A stretch of DNA of 64,000 nucleotides from JACMLD01 sp044227095 (GCA_044227095.1 JBGAFV010000001.1:2666001-2730000), one strand, 5' to 3'. Counted from the first letter of the stretch, positions 27,788 to 36,473 are shown. The notes: generated from the sequence alone by a model not told the origin. Numbers and translations: made by a program.

Positions 27788-29209
27788 ATGAGTGAAAATT
27801 CATCCCGCCAGGACAAAGAAGAATTAAGGGAGTTGTTGCGCCAGTATCAGAACCTCAAATCTGGCAGAACTCATACCTTTCTTGACGAAGATTCTTTCGA
27901 AAAAATTATCGACTATTATGACGAAGCCGAGGATGTTCCTATGGCCCTGGAAGCTGTTGAGCTGGCAACAGGTCAATATCCCTATTCAGCAGCATTATTG
28001 TTGAAAAAGGCCGACTTGCTTATTGCTTCGAGACGTTATACCGATGCGCTGGAAGTCTTAGATAAAGCTGCAATTTTAGATAGCAACGATATTAATTTGT
28101 ATATATTGAAAACCGATGCTTACCTGGCTTTGGATCAACAGGAAAAAGCAGTAATTATTCTTGAAAATGCCCTTCACCAGTTTGAAGGGGAAGAGCGGAT
28201 TGATTTACTTTTTGAACTGGCCGATGTTTACGATGATTACGAAGAGTTTGATAAAATTTTTGATTGCCTGAAACTAATACTTGAACAGGAACCTGTTAAT
28301 GAAGAAGCATTGTATAAAATTTGTTTCTGGACAGACTTCACCGGCCGAAATGAAGAAAGCATCAAGCTGCATAAAGAAATAATAGATGAATATCCTTATT
28401 GTGAATTAGCCTGGTTTAACCTGGCTGCAGCTTACCAGGGAATTAAATTGTATGAGAAAGCCATTGATGCATATAAATACGCATTGGTAATTGACGAAAA
28501 ATTTGATTACGCCTACAGGAATATGGGCGATGCTTATATCCGGCTTAGAAAATATAAAGATGCAATTGAAGTACTTGAGAAAGTTCTTGAACTTTCTAGG
28601 CCTGAAGAAGTAATCTATGAAGCAATTGGATATTGTTATGATAAGATAAAAAACTTTGCACAAGCAAGATTTTATTACAGAAAGGCAAGCCACTTAAATC
28701 AATCGAACAGCAAGTTGTATTTTAAAATGGCCCGCACTTATATAAATGAACAGCAATGGGCACAAGCGGTTAAACAACTTGATTTGGCTATGCAGATTAA
28801 TCGCAATTATCCTGATTATAATCTTGCAATGGGCGAGTGTAAAATGAATCTTGGAGAAATAAAAGAAGCAATTCAATGTTTTTCACTTGTGGTGAGGGCA
28901 CGTCCAAAAAACCTTGCTGGCTGGGAAGCTTTAATTTGTTGTTTGTATATAGGAGAATTTTATGAAGAAGCTGCAGAGCAGGTACAAGCTGCTTTGAAGC
29001 ATACAGAAAATAAACCATTATTTCTTTATTATTACAGCGCTATTTGTTTTGCTTCAGGCAAATCAAAAGAAGGTTTATTGCAACTTGAAAATGCCTTAAG
29101 CAAATCGCCTAAATTGGTTAAGAAGTTTGTAGAACTCAACCCTTCCATTCTCCAGAATCAGCAGGTAGTAGATTTGCTTGCCAGGTTCAGGCGCAATAAG
29201 AATAATTAA
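27788..29209 (+). CDS. Tetratricopeptide repeat protein
   Basis: 473 residues, built almost entirely of TPR units. Repeated patterns such as ALLLKKADLLIASRRYTDALEVLDKAAIL, FDYAYRNMGDAYIRLRKYKDAIEVLEKVL and YPDYNLAMGECKMNLGEIKEAIQCF carry the W/L/G/Y/A/F/A/P positions. The N-terminal ~30 residues are charged and there is no signal peptide, so it is probably a cytoplasmic scaffold. Its partner is unknown. It is followed after 108 bases by comA, with putative promoter boxes in between. Confidence 0.88.
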   Translation: MSENSSRQDKEELRELLRQYQNLKSGRTHTFLDEDSFEKIIDYYDEAEDVPMALEAVELATGQYPYSAALLLKKADLLIASRRYTDALEVLDKAAILDSNDINLYILKTDAYLALDQQEKAVIILENALHQFEGEERIDLLFELADVYDDYEEFDKIFDCLKLILEQEPVNEEALYKICFWTDFTGRNEESIKLHKEIIDEYPYCELAWFNLAAAYQGIKLYEKAIDAYKYALVIDEKFDYAYRNMGDAYIRLRKYKDAIEVLEKVLELSRPEEVIYEAIGYCYDKIKNFAQARFYYRKASHLNQSNSKLYFKMARTYINEQQWAQAVKQLDLAMQINRNYPDYNLAMGECKMNLGEIKEAIQCFSLVVRARPKNLAGWEALICCLYIGEFYEEAAEQVQAALKHTENKPLFLYYYSAICFASGKSKEGLLQLENALSKSPKLVKKFVELNPSILQNQQVVDLLARFRRNKNN

Positions 29210-29260
29210 TTTCGCGGCCATTTAACTTTGTTTAAGGGTTTTAAGTTTCCCTTACTTTCT

Positions 29261-29268
29261 TATTTTTG
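29261..29268 (+). promoter_or_regulatory. Putative -7 promoter box of comA (TATTTTTG)
   Basis: Exact TAnnTTTG match 49 bases before the comA ATG. A further TAACTTTG lies at 29223-29230; which one is used cannot be told. Confidence 0.4.
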
Positions 29269-29317
29269 CGCGGCATTACTGCAGGTATACGCTATTTTCA
29301 ATGTTAATTATTTAAAA

Positions 29318-30091
29318 ATGAATTTTAATCTTTCGCAGATTCCTGAAAGAACACTTAAACCCCGTATAAACGGACTTACAATGGTAATGGATAAGGGGTT
29401 AAGCATTGAAGAAGCAAAAAATTTTTTGAGTGTTTCCCATCCGCATGTTGATATTATAAAGCTGGGGTTTGGTACTTCCTTCGTTACACCCAATTTAAAA
29501 GAAAAACTGGCAGTATATAAATCTTACAATTTACCTGTTTATTTTGGCGGAACACTTTTCGAAGCTTTTTTAATACGCAACCAGTTTGATGATTATATAA
29601 ATGTTTGTAAAGAATTTGATATCCAGTATATGGAAGTAAGTGACGGATCTGTTACTATTCCTCACGCAGAAAAATGTGGTTATATAGAAAAACTTACAAA
29701 ACACGGTACAGTTTTAAGCGAAGTAGGAAGTAAAGATGCAGAGCATATTATACCACCTTACAAATGGATTGAATTAATGCGGGCAGAACTTGAGGCAGGC
29801 GCTTCATATGTAATAGCAGAAGCAAGAGAAGCAGGCAATGTAGGTATTTACAGGGGAAGCGGAGAGGTAAGAGAAGGACTTGTACAAGAAATCCTCACGC
29901 AAATACCAGCAGAAAAGATACTATGGGAAGCGCCTCAAAAAGGTCAGCAATTGTATTTTATTGAACTGATTGGTGCTAACGTAAATCTTGGCAATATTGC
30001 TCCTACAGAAGTAATACCACTTGAAACAATGCGACTCGGGCTTAGGGGAGACACTTTCGATCTTTTCTTGGATAAAGCCATTACAAAATGA
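29318..30091 (+). CDS. comA: Phosphosulfolactate synthase (ComA family)
   Basis: Adds sulfite to phosphoenolpyruvate to give phosphosulfolactate, first step to coenzyme M in methanogens and to sulfolactate in some bacteria. 257 residues, TIM-barrel type. Family segments are RTLKPRINGLTMVMDKGLS, DIIKLGFGTSFVTP, VYFGGTLFEAFL, YMEVSDGSVTIP, VLSEVGSKD, ASYVIAEAREAG and LWEAPQKGQQLYFIELIGANVNLGNI. The ATG at 29318 fits the family N-terminus; an in-frame TTG at 29228 does not. Its stop overlaps the aroE start (ATGA), so the two are translationally coupled. In this phylum a link to sulfonolipid (capnine) precursor supply is possible but inferred. Confidence 0.85.
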   Translation: MNFNLSQIPERTLKPRINGLTMVMDKGLSIEEAKNFLSVSHPHVDIIKLGFGTSFVTPNLKEKLAVYKSYNLPVYFGGTLFEAFLIRNQFDDYINVCKEFDIQYMEVSDGSVTIPHAEKCGYIEKLTKHGTVLSEVGSKDAEHIIPPYKWIELMRAELEAGASYVIAEAREAGNVGIYRGSGEVREGLVQEILTQIPAEKILWEAPQKGQQLYFIELIGANVNLGNIAPTEVIPLETMRLGLRGDTFDLFLDKAITK

Positions 30092-30822
30092 GACAGTTTG
30101 GTTTGATAGGATATCCATTATCGCACTCATTCTCTAAAAAATATTTTACTGAAAAATTTGCAGCGGAAGGATTGGTTGACTGTGTGTATGAAAATTATTC
30201 AATCCCCTCAATTAATGAGTTAGAAAATGTGTTAAGTAAAAATCCTTTGCTTGAAGGGTTTAATATTACGATACCTTACAAAGAACAGGTAATTGCATAT
30301 TTATCTGAAAAGTCTGATGTTGTAAAACAAATAGGTGCGTGCAACTGTGTAAGCATAAAAAATGGCAGTTTAAAGGGTTATAATACAGATGTAACAGGCT
30401 TTGAACTTTCCTTAAAAGAAAAATTAAAAAGTTCGCACAAAAAAGGTTTGATATTAGGAACCGGAGGGGCTGCTAAAGCGGTGGAATATGTTCTGCAAAA
30501 ATTGAACATTGGTCACAAATATGTATCCAGGAGCCCTGTAGCAGGGAATCTATCTTATACTGATTTAACTGAAGATATAATTGCTGAATACACTCTTATA
30601 ATAAATACAACTCCGCTTGGCATGTATCCAAACATACAGGAGATGCCACCCATTCCTTATCATTCATTAACTGCAAACCATTACTTGTTTGACCTGGTAT
30701 ATAATCCAGCCAAAACAGTTTTTTTACAAAAAGGAGAAGAGCGTGGAGCAGCAATTAAAAATGGGGAAGACATGCTTGTTATCCAGGCTGAAGAAAGCTG
30801 GAAAATCTGGAATAAAACTTAA
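30088..30822 (+). CDS. aroE: Shikimate dehydrogenase
   Basis: NADPH-dependent reduction of 3-dehydroshikimate in aromatic amino acid synthesis. 244 residues, on the short side for AroE. The shikimate-binding S-x-S is in GYPLSHSFSKKYF, the catalytic Lys in NITIPYKEQV, and the cofactor domain has ILGTGGAAKAVEYVL and INTTPLGMYP. The start codon overlaps the comA stop. The gene converges on, and overlaps by 4 bases, the thioesterase gene. Confidence 0.93.
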   Translation: MRQFGLIGYPLSHSFSKKYFTEKFAAEGLVDCVYENYSIPSINELENVLSKNPLLEGFNITIPYKEQVIAYLSEKSDVVKQIGACNCVSIKNGSLKGYNTDVTGFELSLKEKLKSSHKKGLILGTGGAAKAVEYVLQKLNIGHKYVSRSPVAGNLSYTDLTEDIIAEYTLIINTTPLGMYPNIQEMPPIPYHSLTANHYLFDLVYNPAKTVFLQKGEERGAAIKNGEDMLVIQAEESWKIWNKT

Positions 30823-31250
30823 AGGCTCATTTTGTTTTTTACTTCTTCCGGGAAAGCTGCAATTTTCTTTGTAGTGTAATTATAACATACCATTCCTGTT
30901 CTTGAAACAGCGGCGAGTATTAATTTATCTTCCATTTCCTTTTCAAGCTTGTAATACAATGCAAAAGAAACTTTTGAAATTTCTGCAATAGCAACAGATA
31001 TTTTTACTTTATCGCCGTAGAATAATTCATTTTTAAATTCAATACCAACGTCACTCATAATCATTCCAACCCCACCAAAATTCATTTCAGAAAAACCATA
31101 CTGCTGTAAAAATTGAATCCTTGCTTCGTGGATAATAGACAATACAGTGTCATTTCCTACATGGCCACCATAATTAAGGTCTGTAATACGTATTGAGATA
31201 TGAGTAGTAAATTGAAATGAAGCGGGCAGGTCTATTTTTATCCTTGACAT
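30819..31250 (-). CDS. Acyl-CoA thioesterase, 4-hydroxybenzoyl-CoA thioesterase-like hotdog fold
   Basis: 143 residues, single hotdog domain. The active-site region reads RITDLNYGGHVGNDTVLSIIHEARIQFL, the D-x-N-x-x-GHV-x-N pattern of 4HBT/YbgC-type enzymes, followed by FKNELFYGDKVKISV. It hydrolyses an acyl-CoA thioester; the substrate is unknown. Its stop overlaps the end of aroE in a convergent arrangement. Confidence 0.88.
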   Translation of the reverse strand: MSRIKIDLPASFQFTTHISIRITDLNYGGHVGNDTVLSIIHEARIQFLQQYGFSEMNFGGVGMIMSDVGIEFKNELFYGDKVKISVAIAEISKVSFALYYKLEKEMEDKLILAAVSRTGMVCYNYTTKKIAAFPEEVKNKMSL

Positions 31251-31293
31251 AATAAGGATAAAGATAGTTTAATTCGGAAAATGATGAATGAGG

Positions 31294-32406
31294 TTATTGA
31301 TTATCCTGTATCAGGTCTTTAAACTCGATGATATCGAGAAAATTTGCAGAAGAAGGTATATAGCTTGATTTGCTAATCTTATCACGCCATTCCTGAAAAC
31401 GTTTTTTCCAGGTATTGCTTTCTTTTATTACCCTGTCTATATATTCTTCAGGTTGGTCACTGCTGCCATTAAGATAGCGTACAACATTTGCAAATTTTGA
31501 AGACATTCTTGTAGCCTGGCCATTGGGTCCTGTAACCATTATATAGTTACTGGTGGTAAGTACATCCATATCGCGGATAACATTTCCGTAATTATCAAGA
31601 ATGGGAGCAGACGAAATGACAATTGGCTTTTCCTGGTAAGCAAGTAAATCATTTACTATTGCGTGTTTTAAAACAGGTTCGCTACTATTACTGCTAGCGG
31701 AAGCATCACTAGTATTTTTGGTATTTGTATGTTGCCTGTCATGTAGTGATAAAGATTGATCCGATAAATGTTGGTTATTTACTGCAACATCATCATTACT
31801 ACTGTTAGTATCTTTTTCCTGTTCAGGTTTATCTTTTTTCTGTATTACAGGCGAAACAGGTTTTAAAATGTTCTTTGTTTTTACAACGTCATTTTTTGCA
31901 ACATTTTTATTTATTAGAATCCATGCACCGATGAAGAGACCAGACATAATTGCAGCAGCAGCAAGCCTGTAAATGTTTTTACGAATTCTGATAGTAATAA
32001 CATTTTCTTCAGTCTTCTCTTCTTTTGATTCGTGCAAGTTTTCCGCAATGTTGTTCCATATAAAAGGCGGAGGGGTTGTATCGAAATTAGAAAGCCTGGT
32101 TGCTACGGCATCATATTGTTTATCATCATCCAGTCTTGTAATTATATTTTGCCATGAATGTGACGGGGGAGTGGCTTCAAAATTATTCATCCTGTCAGAA
32201 AAGGAAGCATAATTATTATCATCATCAAGTCTTACAGCTATCTTATCCCATAAAATTTGCGGTGGCACTTCTTCAAAATTGTTTAGCCTGTTGGTAACAA
32301 CAGAATATTTAGTGTCATCATCAATTCTTTCAGAGATCGCATTCCAGGCATCACCTGGAGGGGTTACTTCAAAATTGAATATTTTATGTTTTAGCTTTTC
32401 GGACAT
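31294..32406 (-). CDS. Putative anti-sigma protein with four 32-residue repeats and one TM segment
   Basis: 370 residues. Residues 10-124 are four tandem 32-residue repeats. The first three are near-identical in plan: NNFE-x-x-PP-x3-W-x2-I-x2-RLDDD-x2-Y-x5-RL; the fourth is truncated after ENL. A single transmembrane helix spans about 147-166, then a Ser/Asn/Asp-rich external segment (~200-260) and a C-terminal part ending near IIEFKDLIQDNQ. Its ATG overlaps the sigma-factor stop by one base (TAATG), so it is co-translated with the ECF sigma gene. Anti-sigma function is inferred from this coupling and topology; no zinc-binding ZAS motif is seen. Confidence 0.75.
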   Translation of the reverse strand: MSEKLKHKIFNFEVTPPGDAWNAISERIDDDTKYSVVTNRLNNFEEVPPQILWDKIAVRLDDDNNYASFSDRMNNFEATPPSHSWQNIITRLDDDKQYDAVATRLSNFDTTPPPFIWNNIAENLHESKEEKTEENVITIRIRKNIYRLAAAAIMSGLFIGAWILINKNVAKNDVVKTKNILKPVSPVIQKKDKPEQEKDTNSSNDDVAVNNQHLSDQSLSLHDRQHTNTKNTSDASASSNSSEPVLKHAIVNDLLAYQEKPIVISSAPILDNYGNVIRDMDVLTTSNYIMVTGPNGQATRMSSKFANVVRYLNGSSDQPEEYIDRVIKESNTWKKRFQEWRDKISKSSYIPSSANFLDIIEFKDLIQDNQ

Positions 32407-32984
32407 TACGGACGGGTTATGGATTTATGTTTACTGTCCAGGAATTCCTGGACCCTTTTTTGCAAAATAGCTTTAGCTCTCGCTAATTGTGATTTACTTG
32501 TTCCTTCACTTATATCTAACAACTCACCTATTTCTTTGTGCGAATAACCTTCAATCACATACATGTTAAATACTGAACGATATCCAGGTGATAATTCTTG
32601 TACCAAATGAATAATATCTCTTTCAGCCAAATGGTCAAGTACATTCCACGCACTATCTACTATAGTTCGTTCTTCCTTCTCACTAATCGTATTCAGGTTA
32701 ATTTTTCTCCGGTAATGCTCAATAGCAGTATTTACAAAAACCCTTCTCACCCATCCTTCAAAAGAACCCTCACCTCTGAATTTTTCTAAGTTTCTATAAA
32801 CTTTAATAAAGCCTTCTTGTAATAAATCCTGTGCGTCATCAGTATTGTTAGCATAACGCAAACAAACGGCATACATCTTTGGGGCGAATCGTTGATACAA
32901 TAATTCCTGTATCCGCCTGTTACCGGCAAGGCATCCTTTTATTAAGTCGCTCTCCGTGAGGTTATGGTTGCTTAGTTCTGTCAA
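32406..32984 (-). CDS. ECF-type RNA polymerase sigma factor
   Basis: 192-residue sigma-70 family protein with regions 2 and 4 only. Region 2 includes YAVCLRYANNTDDAQDLLQEGFIKVYRNLEKFRGEGSF-type helices with GWVRRVFVNTAIEHYRR (split here for naming). Region 4 is LSPGYRSVFNMYVIEGYSHKEIGELLDISEGTSKSQLARAKAIL, a clear helix-turn-helix. It is followed, with a one-base overlap, by the membrane repeat protein that probably controls it. The target regulon is unknown. The ATG at 32984 is the only good start. Confidence 0.93.
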   Translation of the reverse strand: MTELSNHNLTESDLIKGCLAGNRRIQELLYQRFAPKMYAVCLRYANNTDDAQDLLQEGFIKVYRNLEKFRGEGSFEGWVRRVFVNTAIEHYRRKINLNTISEKEERTIVDSAWNVLDHLAERDIIHLVQELSPGYRSVFNMYVIEGYSHKEIGELLDISEGTSKSQLARAKAILQKRVQEFLDSKHKSITRP

Positions 32985-33011
32985 TTTTTCAATATTTTAT
33001 ATGTAGTATAA

Positions 33012-33605
33012 TTACTTTTGCAGTTGCAATGCCTGTTGCTGCAAAAACATTACCAGTTTGTCTGCTGCTTTTTTACGATGACTGTATAACTCCTTTTCTT
33101 TCAATGGCATTTCTGCAAATGTTTTTACTGCACCATCAGGTATAAAGATTGGATCATAGCCAAATCCTTCATTTCCTGATGGTGATTTTACTATAGTACC
33201 TTTACAGATTCCTTCAAACAAGTATTCTTTGCCTTCTATAATAAGTGATATTACTGTTTTAAACTGGGCCTGTCGTTTTTCTTCGTTTTTTAATTTCGAC
33301 AATAATTTATCAATATTATCATGGGAAGATTTTCCCTCTCCGGCATACCTGGCGCTTTTTACACCTGGTTCTCCATTTAACACATCAACCTCAAGTCCGG
33401 TATCCTCACCAAAACAATTGCATTTGTATAGGTTGAAAACAGTGCTTGATTTTTCTGATGCGTTTTCTTCAATTGTTTCGTGTGGTTCAGGAATATCTAT
33501 TGTAATACCTGCGTCTTCTAAACTCATTAACTCAAACGCACTACCTATTGCAGCTTGCATTTCTTGTACTTTATGCCTGTTATTGGTAGCAAAAATTAGT
33601 TTCAT
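33012..33605 (-). CDS. rdgB: Non-canonical purine NTP pyrophosphatase (RdgB/HAM1)
   Basis: Hydrolyses dITP, XTP and similar nucleotides to monophosphates to protect DNA. 197 residues from the ATG at 33605. The N-terminal KLIFATNNRHKVQEM (TNN-x2-K) is diagnostic, with FGEDTGLEVDVLNGEPGVKSARYAGE and SGNEGFGYDPIFIPDG. A TTG 42 bases upstream is an unlikely start. It lies 49 bases downstream of the HolD-like gene and 27 bases upstream of the sigma gene, all on one strand. Confidence 0.93.
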   Translation of the reverse strand: MKLIFATNNRHKVQEMQAAIGSAFELMSLEDAGITIDIPEPHETIEENASEKSSTVFNLYKCNCFGEDTGLEVDVLNGEPGVKSARYAGEGKSSHDNIDKLLSKLKNEEKRQAQFKTVISLIIEGKEYLFEGICKGTIVKSPSGNEGFGYDPIFIPDGAVKTFAEMPLKEKELYSHRKKAADKLVMFLQQQALQLQK

Positions 33606-33654
33606 TCCGTGTAATAGTTGTCGGATTTTTTTATTATGGTTTTGCAAGATCTAA

Positions 33655-34176
33655 TTAAACATTGAATATTTGCTTCAAACAATTCCATAATTTACTTTTT
33701 AATATTTTACCTTCTGTGTTATTGTTGTTTAGGTCTTCTGCGGCTGAAGAATAAACGACACAGCAATCACTTATATTTTGGCTTGAAAACAGGGTCATTT
33801 CATCAATTCCCAAATCAGCCGCCTTTACACCAAATATCAATAGGTAATTGCACGTAATCTGAGTTTTCAATTCTGTAAATGAAATATTTTCACGTGCATA
33901 ATTTACAATAGCCACATCGCCCATATTAAGTTTACATGCTTGTAATATGGCAGTAAGAAAGTTTAACTGTTCGTCTGGTAAATAAACATCCTTTGGATAA
34001 TTTACAAGTACGCAAATGCCTTTTTGATTTTTCCCCAAAAACTGTATTCTCTTTTTATTTTCTGCTGTTACCTCAGTTTTTTTTGCAAGAGGTGCCGTTA
34101 TCATTTTTTCAAATAAACTCGTTTTGTAAAAATCTGCCATTAAGGAAGACGGAAGATTTATGTGGTTTAAATCCAT
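33655..34176 (-). CDS. Hypothetical protein with possible DNA polymerase III psi (HolD)-like fold
   Basis: 173 residues. No motif allows a firm call. The C-terminal half has LLIFGVKAADLGI, then a stretch ending in EGKILKSKLWNCLKQIF. This order (FGV...GI...xLKxxLWxxLKxIF) resembles the psi subunit of DNA polymerase III as it appears in Bacteroidota, so a clamp-loader accessory role is possible. The ATG at 34176 gives MDLNHINLPSSLMADFY. Upstream of rdgB in the same direction. Confidence is in the gene, not the function. Confidence 0.6.
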   Translation of the reverse strand: MDLNHINLPSSLMADFYKTSLFEKMITAPLAKKTEVTAENKKRIQFLGKNQKGICVLVNYPKDVYLPDEQLNFLTAILQACKLNMGDVAIVNYARENISFTELKTQITCNYLLIFGVKAADLGIDEMTLFSSQNISDCCVVYSSAAEDLNNNNTEGKILKSKLWNCLKQIFNV

Positions 34177-34270
34177 AAAAGTTAAATTTAGAATGCTTGT
34201 GCACCGCTGCTTTCCCAAACCAATATCTTAAAAGTAATTTGTTAAACCGACCGAACAGATGTTAGTTTTT

Positions 34271-34301
34271 TTTGTGTGGCGCAGAAATCTTTGTTTCTTT
34301 G
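34271..34301 (+). promoter_or_regulatory. Putative promoter of ilvE (TTTG-N19-TTTCTTTG)
   Basis: TTTG at 34271-34274, a 19-base spacer, then TTTCTTTG at 34294-34301, one mismatch from TAnnTTTG. The spacing is the one expected for Bacteroidota -33/-7 promoters, and the ATG follows 18 bases later. Confidence 0.55.
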
Positions 34302-34319
34302 TAGCAAATCTAAGGTAAT

Positions 34320-35387
34320 ATGACTGGCACCATGGAAATTCAAATTACAAAGGCAGAAAGGAGTAAACTTAACGATATTCCTTTTGAGAATATCCCCTTT
34401 GGAAAATATTTTACAGATCACATGCTGGAGGCCGATTATGAAAACGGCGAGTGGAAAAACATTGAAATAAAACCTTACCAACCATTGCTTATCAGCCCTT
34501 CATGCGCAGCTTTGCATTACGGGCAGGCAATTTTTGAAGGTATTAAAGCTTATAAAGATGATAAAGGGAATGTGAATATTTTCCGTCCCCTGGATAATTT
34601 CAGGAGATTTAATCTTTCTGCAGACCGTATGCAGATGCCCGCTGTTCCTCGTGAAATTTTTATTGATGGTTTATGCAAGCTGATTGAGCTGGACAAAAAC
34701 TGGATTCCGGCAAAAGAAGATCACGCCTTGTATATAAGGCCGTTTATGTTTGCTTCTGATGAAGTAATTGGTGTAAAGCCTTCAGAAACATACAAGTTTA
34801 TTATTTTGCTTAGCCCTACAGGGCCGTATTATGCTACTCCTATGAGAATATACGTTGAAGAAAAATATGTAAGAGCAGTTGAAGGGGGAGTGGGCTTTGC
34901 AAAAAATGCTGGTAACTATGGCGCTGTAATGTTACCTACTGCCGAAGCAAAAAAGAAAGGGTACGACCAGGTTTTATGGACTGATGCCGCAGAGCATAAA
35001 TATGTTCAGGAAATTGGTACCATGAACGTATTTTTTATAATTGGTAATAAAGCGATTACGCCTAATATTGACCAGGGAACGATACTGGATGGTGTAACCC
35101 GGAGCAGTACTATTGTATTATTAAAAGAGATGGGTTACCAGGTTGAAGAACGTAAACTTGATATTAATGAAATTACCGAGGCTTATAAAGCAGGTTTGCT
35201 GCACGAAGTATTTGGAACAGGTACTGCGGCTACCGTTTCTTTAATAAAAGAGCTTCGTTATAAAGACTTTGTAATGGAATTTGATGTGGCCAGTTGGAAA
35301 GTAAGCCCCGAAATAAAGCGCAGAATGACAGCAATTAAAGAAGGAAGAGAGGCAGATAAGTACGGATGGTTGTATAAAGTTGTATAA
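34320..35387 (+). CDS. ilvE: Branched-chain amino acid aminotransferase
   Basis: PLP-dependent class IV aminotransferase, last step of Val/Leu/Ile synthesis and first of their breakdown. 355 residues. Motifs: LHYGQAIFEGIKAYK, RPLDNFRRFNLSADRM, IRPFMFASD, the PLP lysine region GVGFAKNAGNYGA, and DAAEHKYVQEIGTMNVFFI with GTGTAATV further on. The ATG at 34320 is used; a second at 34332 would shorten it by four residues. It is monocistronic, closed by a strong terminator before the ribosomal genes. Confidence 0.94.
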   Translation: MTGTMEIQITKAERSKLNDIPFENIPFGKYFTDHMLEADYENGEWKNIEIKPYQPLLISPSCAALHYGQAIFEGIKAYKDDKGNVNIFRPLDNFRRFNLSADRMQMPAVPREIFIDGLCKLIELDKNWIPAKEDHALYIRPFMFASDEVIGVKPSETYKFIILLSPTGPYYATPMRIYVEEKYVRAVEGGVGFAKNAGNYGAVMLPTAEAKKKGYDQVLWTDAAEHKYVQEIGTMNVFFIIGNKAITPNIDQGTILDGVTRSSTIVLLKEMGYQVEERKLDINEITEAYKAGLLHEVFGTGTAATVSLIKELRYKDFVMEFDVASWKVSPEIKRRMTAIKEGREADKYGWLYKVV

Positions 35388-35419
35388 ATACGATTTTCCT
35401 CGCTTTAAAATACAATATT

Positions 35420-35454
35420 GCCGTTTCGGGTATACCCGAAACGGCTTTTTCTTT
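35420..35454 (+). terminator. Rho-independent terminator of ilvE
   Basis: Perfect 11-bp GC-rich stem GCCGTTTCGGG with its complement, TATA loop, then TTTTTCTTT. Confidence 0.92.
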
Positions 35455-35506
35455 AAAACTGTATAAAAAAAAACCTTCGTTTTTTTCATTATTAGTTCAC
35501 AAGCCT

Positions 35507-35514
35507 TACCTTTG
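35507..35514 (+). promoter_or_regulatory. Putative -7 promoter box of rpsL (TACCTTTG)
   Basis: Exact TAnnTTTG match 24 bases before the rpsL ATG, directly after the ilvE terminator. Confidence 0.5.
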
Positions 35515-35538
35515 CCGTCCCAAATAAAAAAGGTACGA

Positions 35539-35922
35539 ATGCCTACAATTCAACAGTTAGTACGTAAAGGAAGACAAATCATCAGGGCTAAGAGCAAGTC
35601 ACGTGCATTGGATGCATGCCCTCAACGCCGTGGAGTATGTACACGTGTATATACTACAACGCCTAAAAAACCAAACTCTGCGCTGCGTAAAGTTGCCAAA
35701 GTAAGGTTGACAAACAAAGTAGAGGTCATTGCCTATATTCCGGGTGAAGGTCATAACCTGCAGGAACACTCTATCGTTTTGATACGTGGTGGAAGGGTAA
35801 AAGATTTGCCAGGTGTACGTTATCATATTGTTCGCGGCAGCCTGGATACAGCTGGTGTTAAAGATCGTAAGAAGAGCCGTTCTAAATATGGTACTAAAAA
35901 AGACAAGGGCGGTAAAAAATAA
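35539..35922 (+). CDS. rpsL: 30S ribosomal protein S12
   Basis: Decoding-centre protein of the small subunit, 127 residues. MPTIQQLVRKGR at the start, TTTPKKPNSALRKVAKVRLT and GGRVKDLPGVRYH are all canonical; both lysine positions tied to streptomycin response carry the sensitive residue (Lys). The Asp of VKDLPG is the site methylthiolated by RimO in other bacteria. The ATG at 35539 gives the correct N-terminus. It is first in a two-gene operon with rpsG, 59 bases downstream. Confidence 0.98.
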   Translation: MPTIQQLVRKGRQIIRAKSKSRALDACPQRRGVCTRVYTTTPKKPNSALRKVAKVRLTNKVEVIAYIPGEGHNLQEHSIVLIRGGRVKDLPGVRYHIVRGSLDTAGVKDRKKSRSKYGTKKDKGGKK

Positions 35923-35981
35923 TTAATCACCAATTTTTTTTTCACGTAAGATATTACGTGGCATAATAAATTTCAGATACA

Positions 35982-36449
35982 ATGAGGAAAGCACAAGCCA
36001 AAAAATTACCACTGGCACCAGATGCTAAGTATAATGACAAAAACGTAACCCGTTTTGTAAACAACATTATGTGGCAGGGTAAAAAAAGTGATGCCTTTAC
36101 TATTTTCTATAATGCTCTTGATAAAGTAGCCAAACAAACCAATGAAGAAGGTTATGAAATATGGAAAAGGGCTTTGTCAAATGTTACCCCTTCTGTAGAA
36201 GTTCGCAGCCGTAGAATTGGTGGTGCAACTTTCCAAATTCCTTCTGAGGTACGTGCCGACAGGAAGATTTCTTTAAGCATGAAATGGTTAATCCGTTTTA
36301 GCCGCGAAAGAAATGGCCGCAGCATGGCTGATAAACTGGCTAATGAAATTGTTGCAGCAGCAAAAGGTGAAGGTGGTGCTTTCAAAAAGAAAGAAGATAC
36401 CCATCGTATGGCAGAAGCTAACAAAGCGTTTGCTCACTTCAAAGTTTAA
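35982..36449 (+). CDS. rpsG: 30S ribosomal protein S7
   Basis: Primary 16S rRNA-binding protein of the small-subunit head, 155 residues as usual. It starts MRKAQAKKLPLAPDAKYND and contains VRSRRIGGATFQIPSEVR and the C-terminal helix with KKKEDTHRMAEANKAFAHF. The operon ends here: a hairpin with T tract follows, and no fusA is found downstream, unlike the common rpsL-rpsG-fusA order. Confidence 0.98.
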   Translation: MRKAQAKKLPLAPDAKYNDKNVTRFVNNIMWQGKKSDAFTIFYNALDKVAKQTNEEGYEIWKRALSNVTPSVEVRSRRIGGATFQIPSEVRADRKISLSMKWLIRFSRERNGRSMADKLANEIVAAAKGEGGAFKKKEDTHRMAEANKAFAHFKV

Positions 36450-36473
36450 ATTATTTACATTTTTATATTAGAT

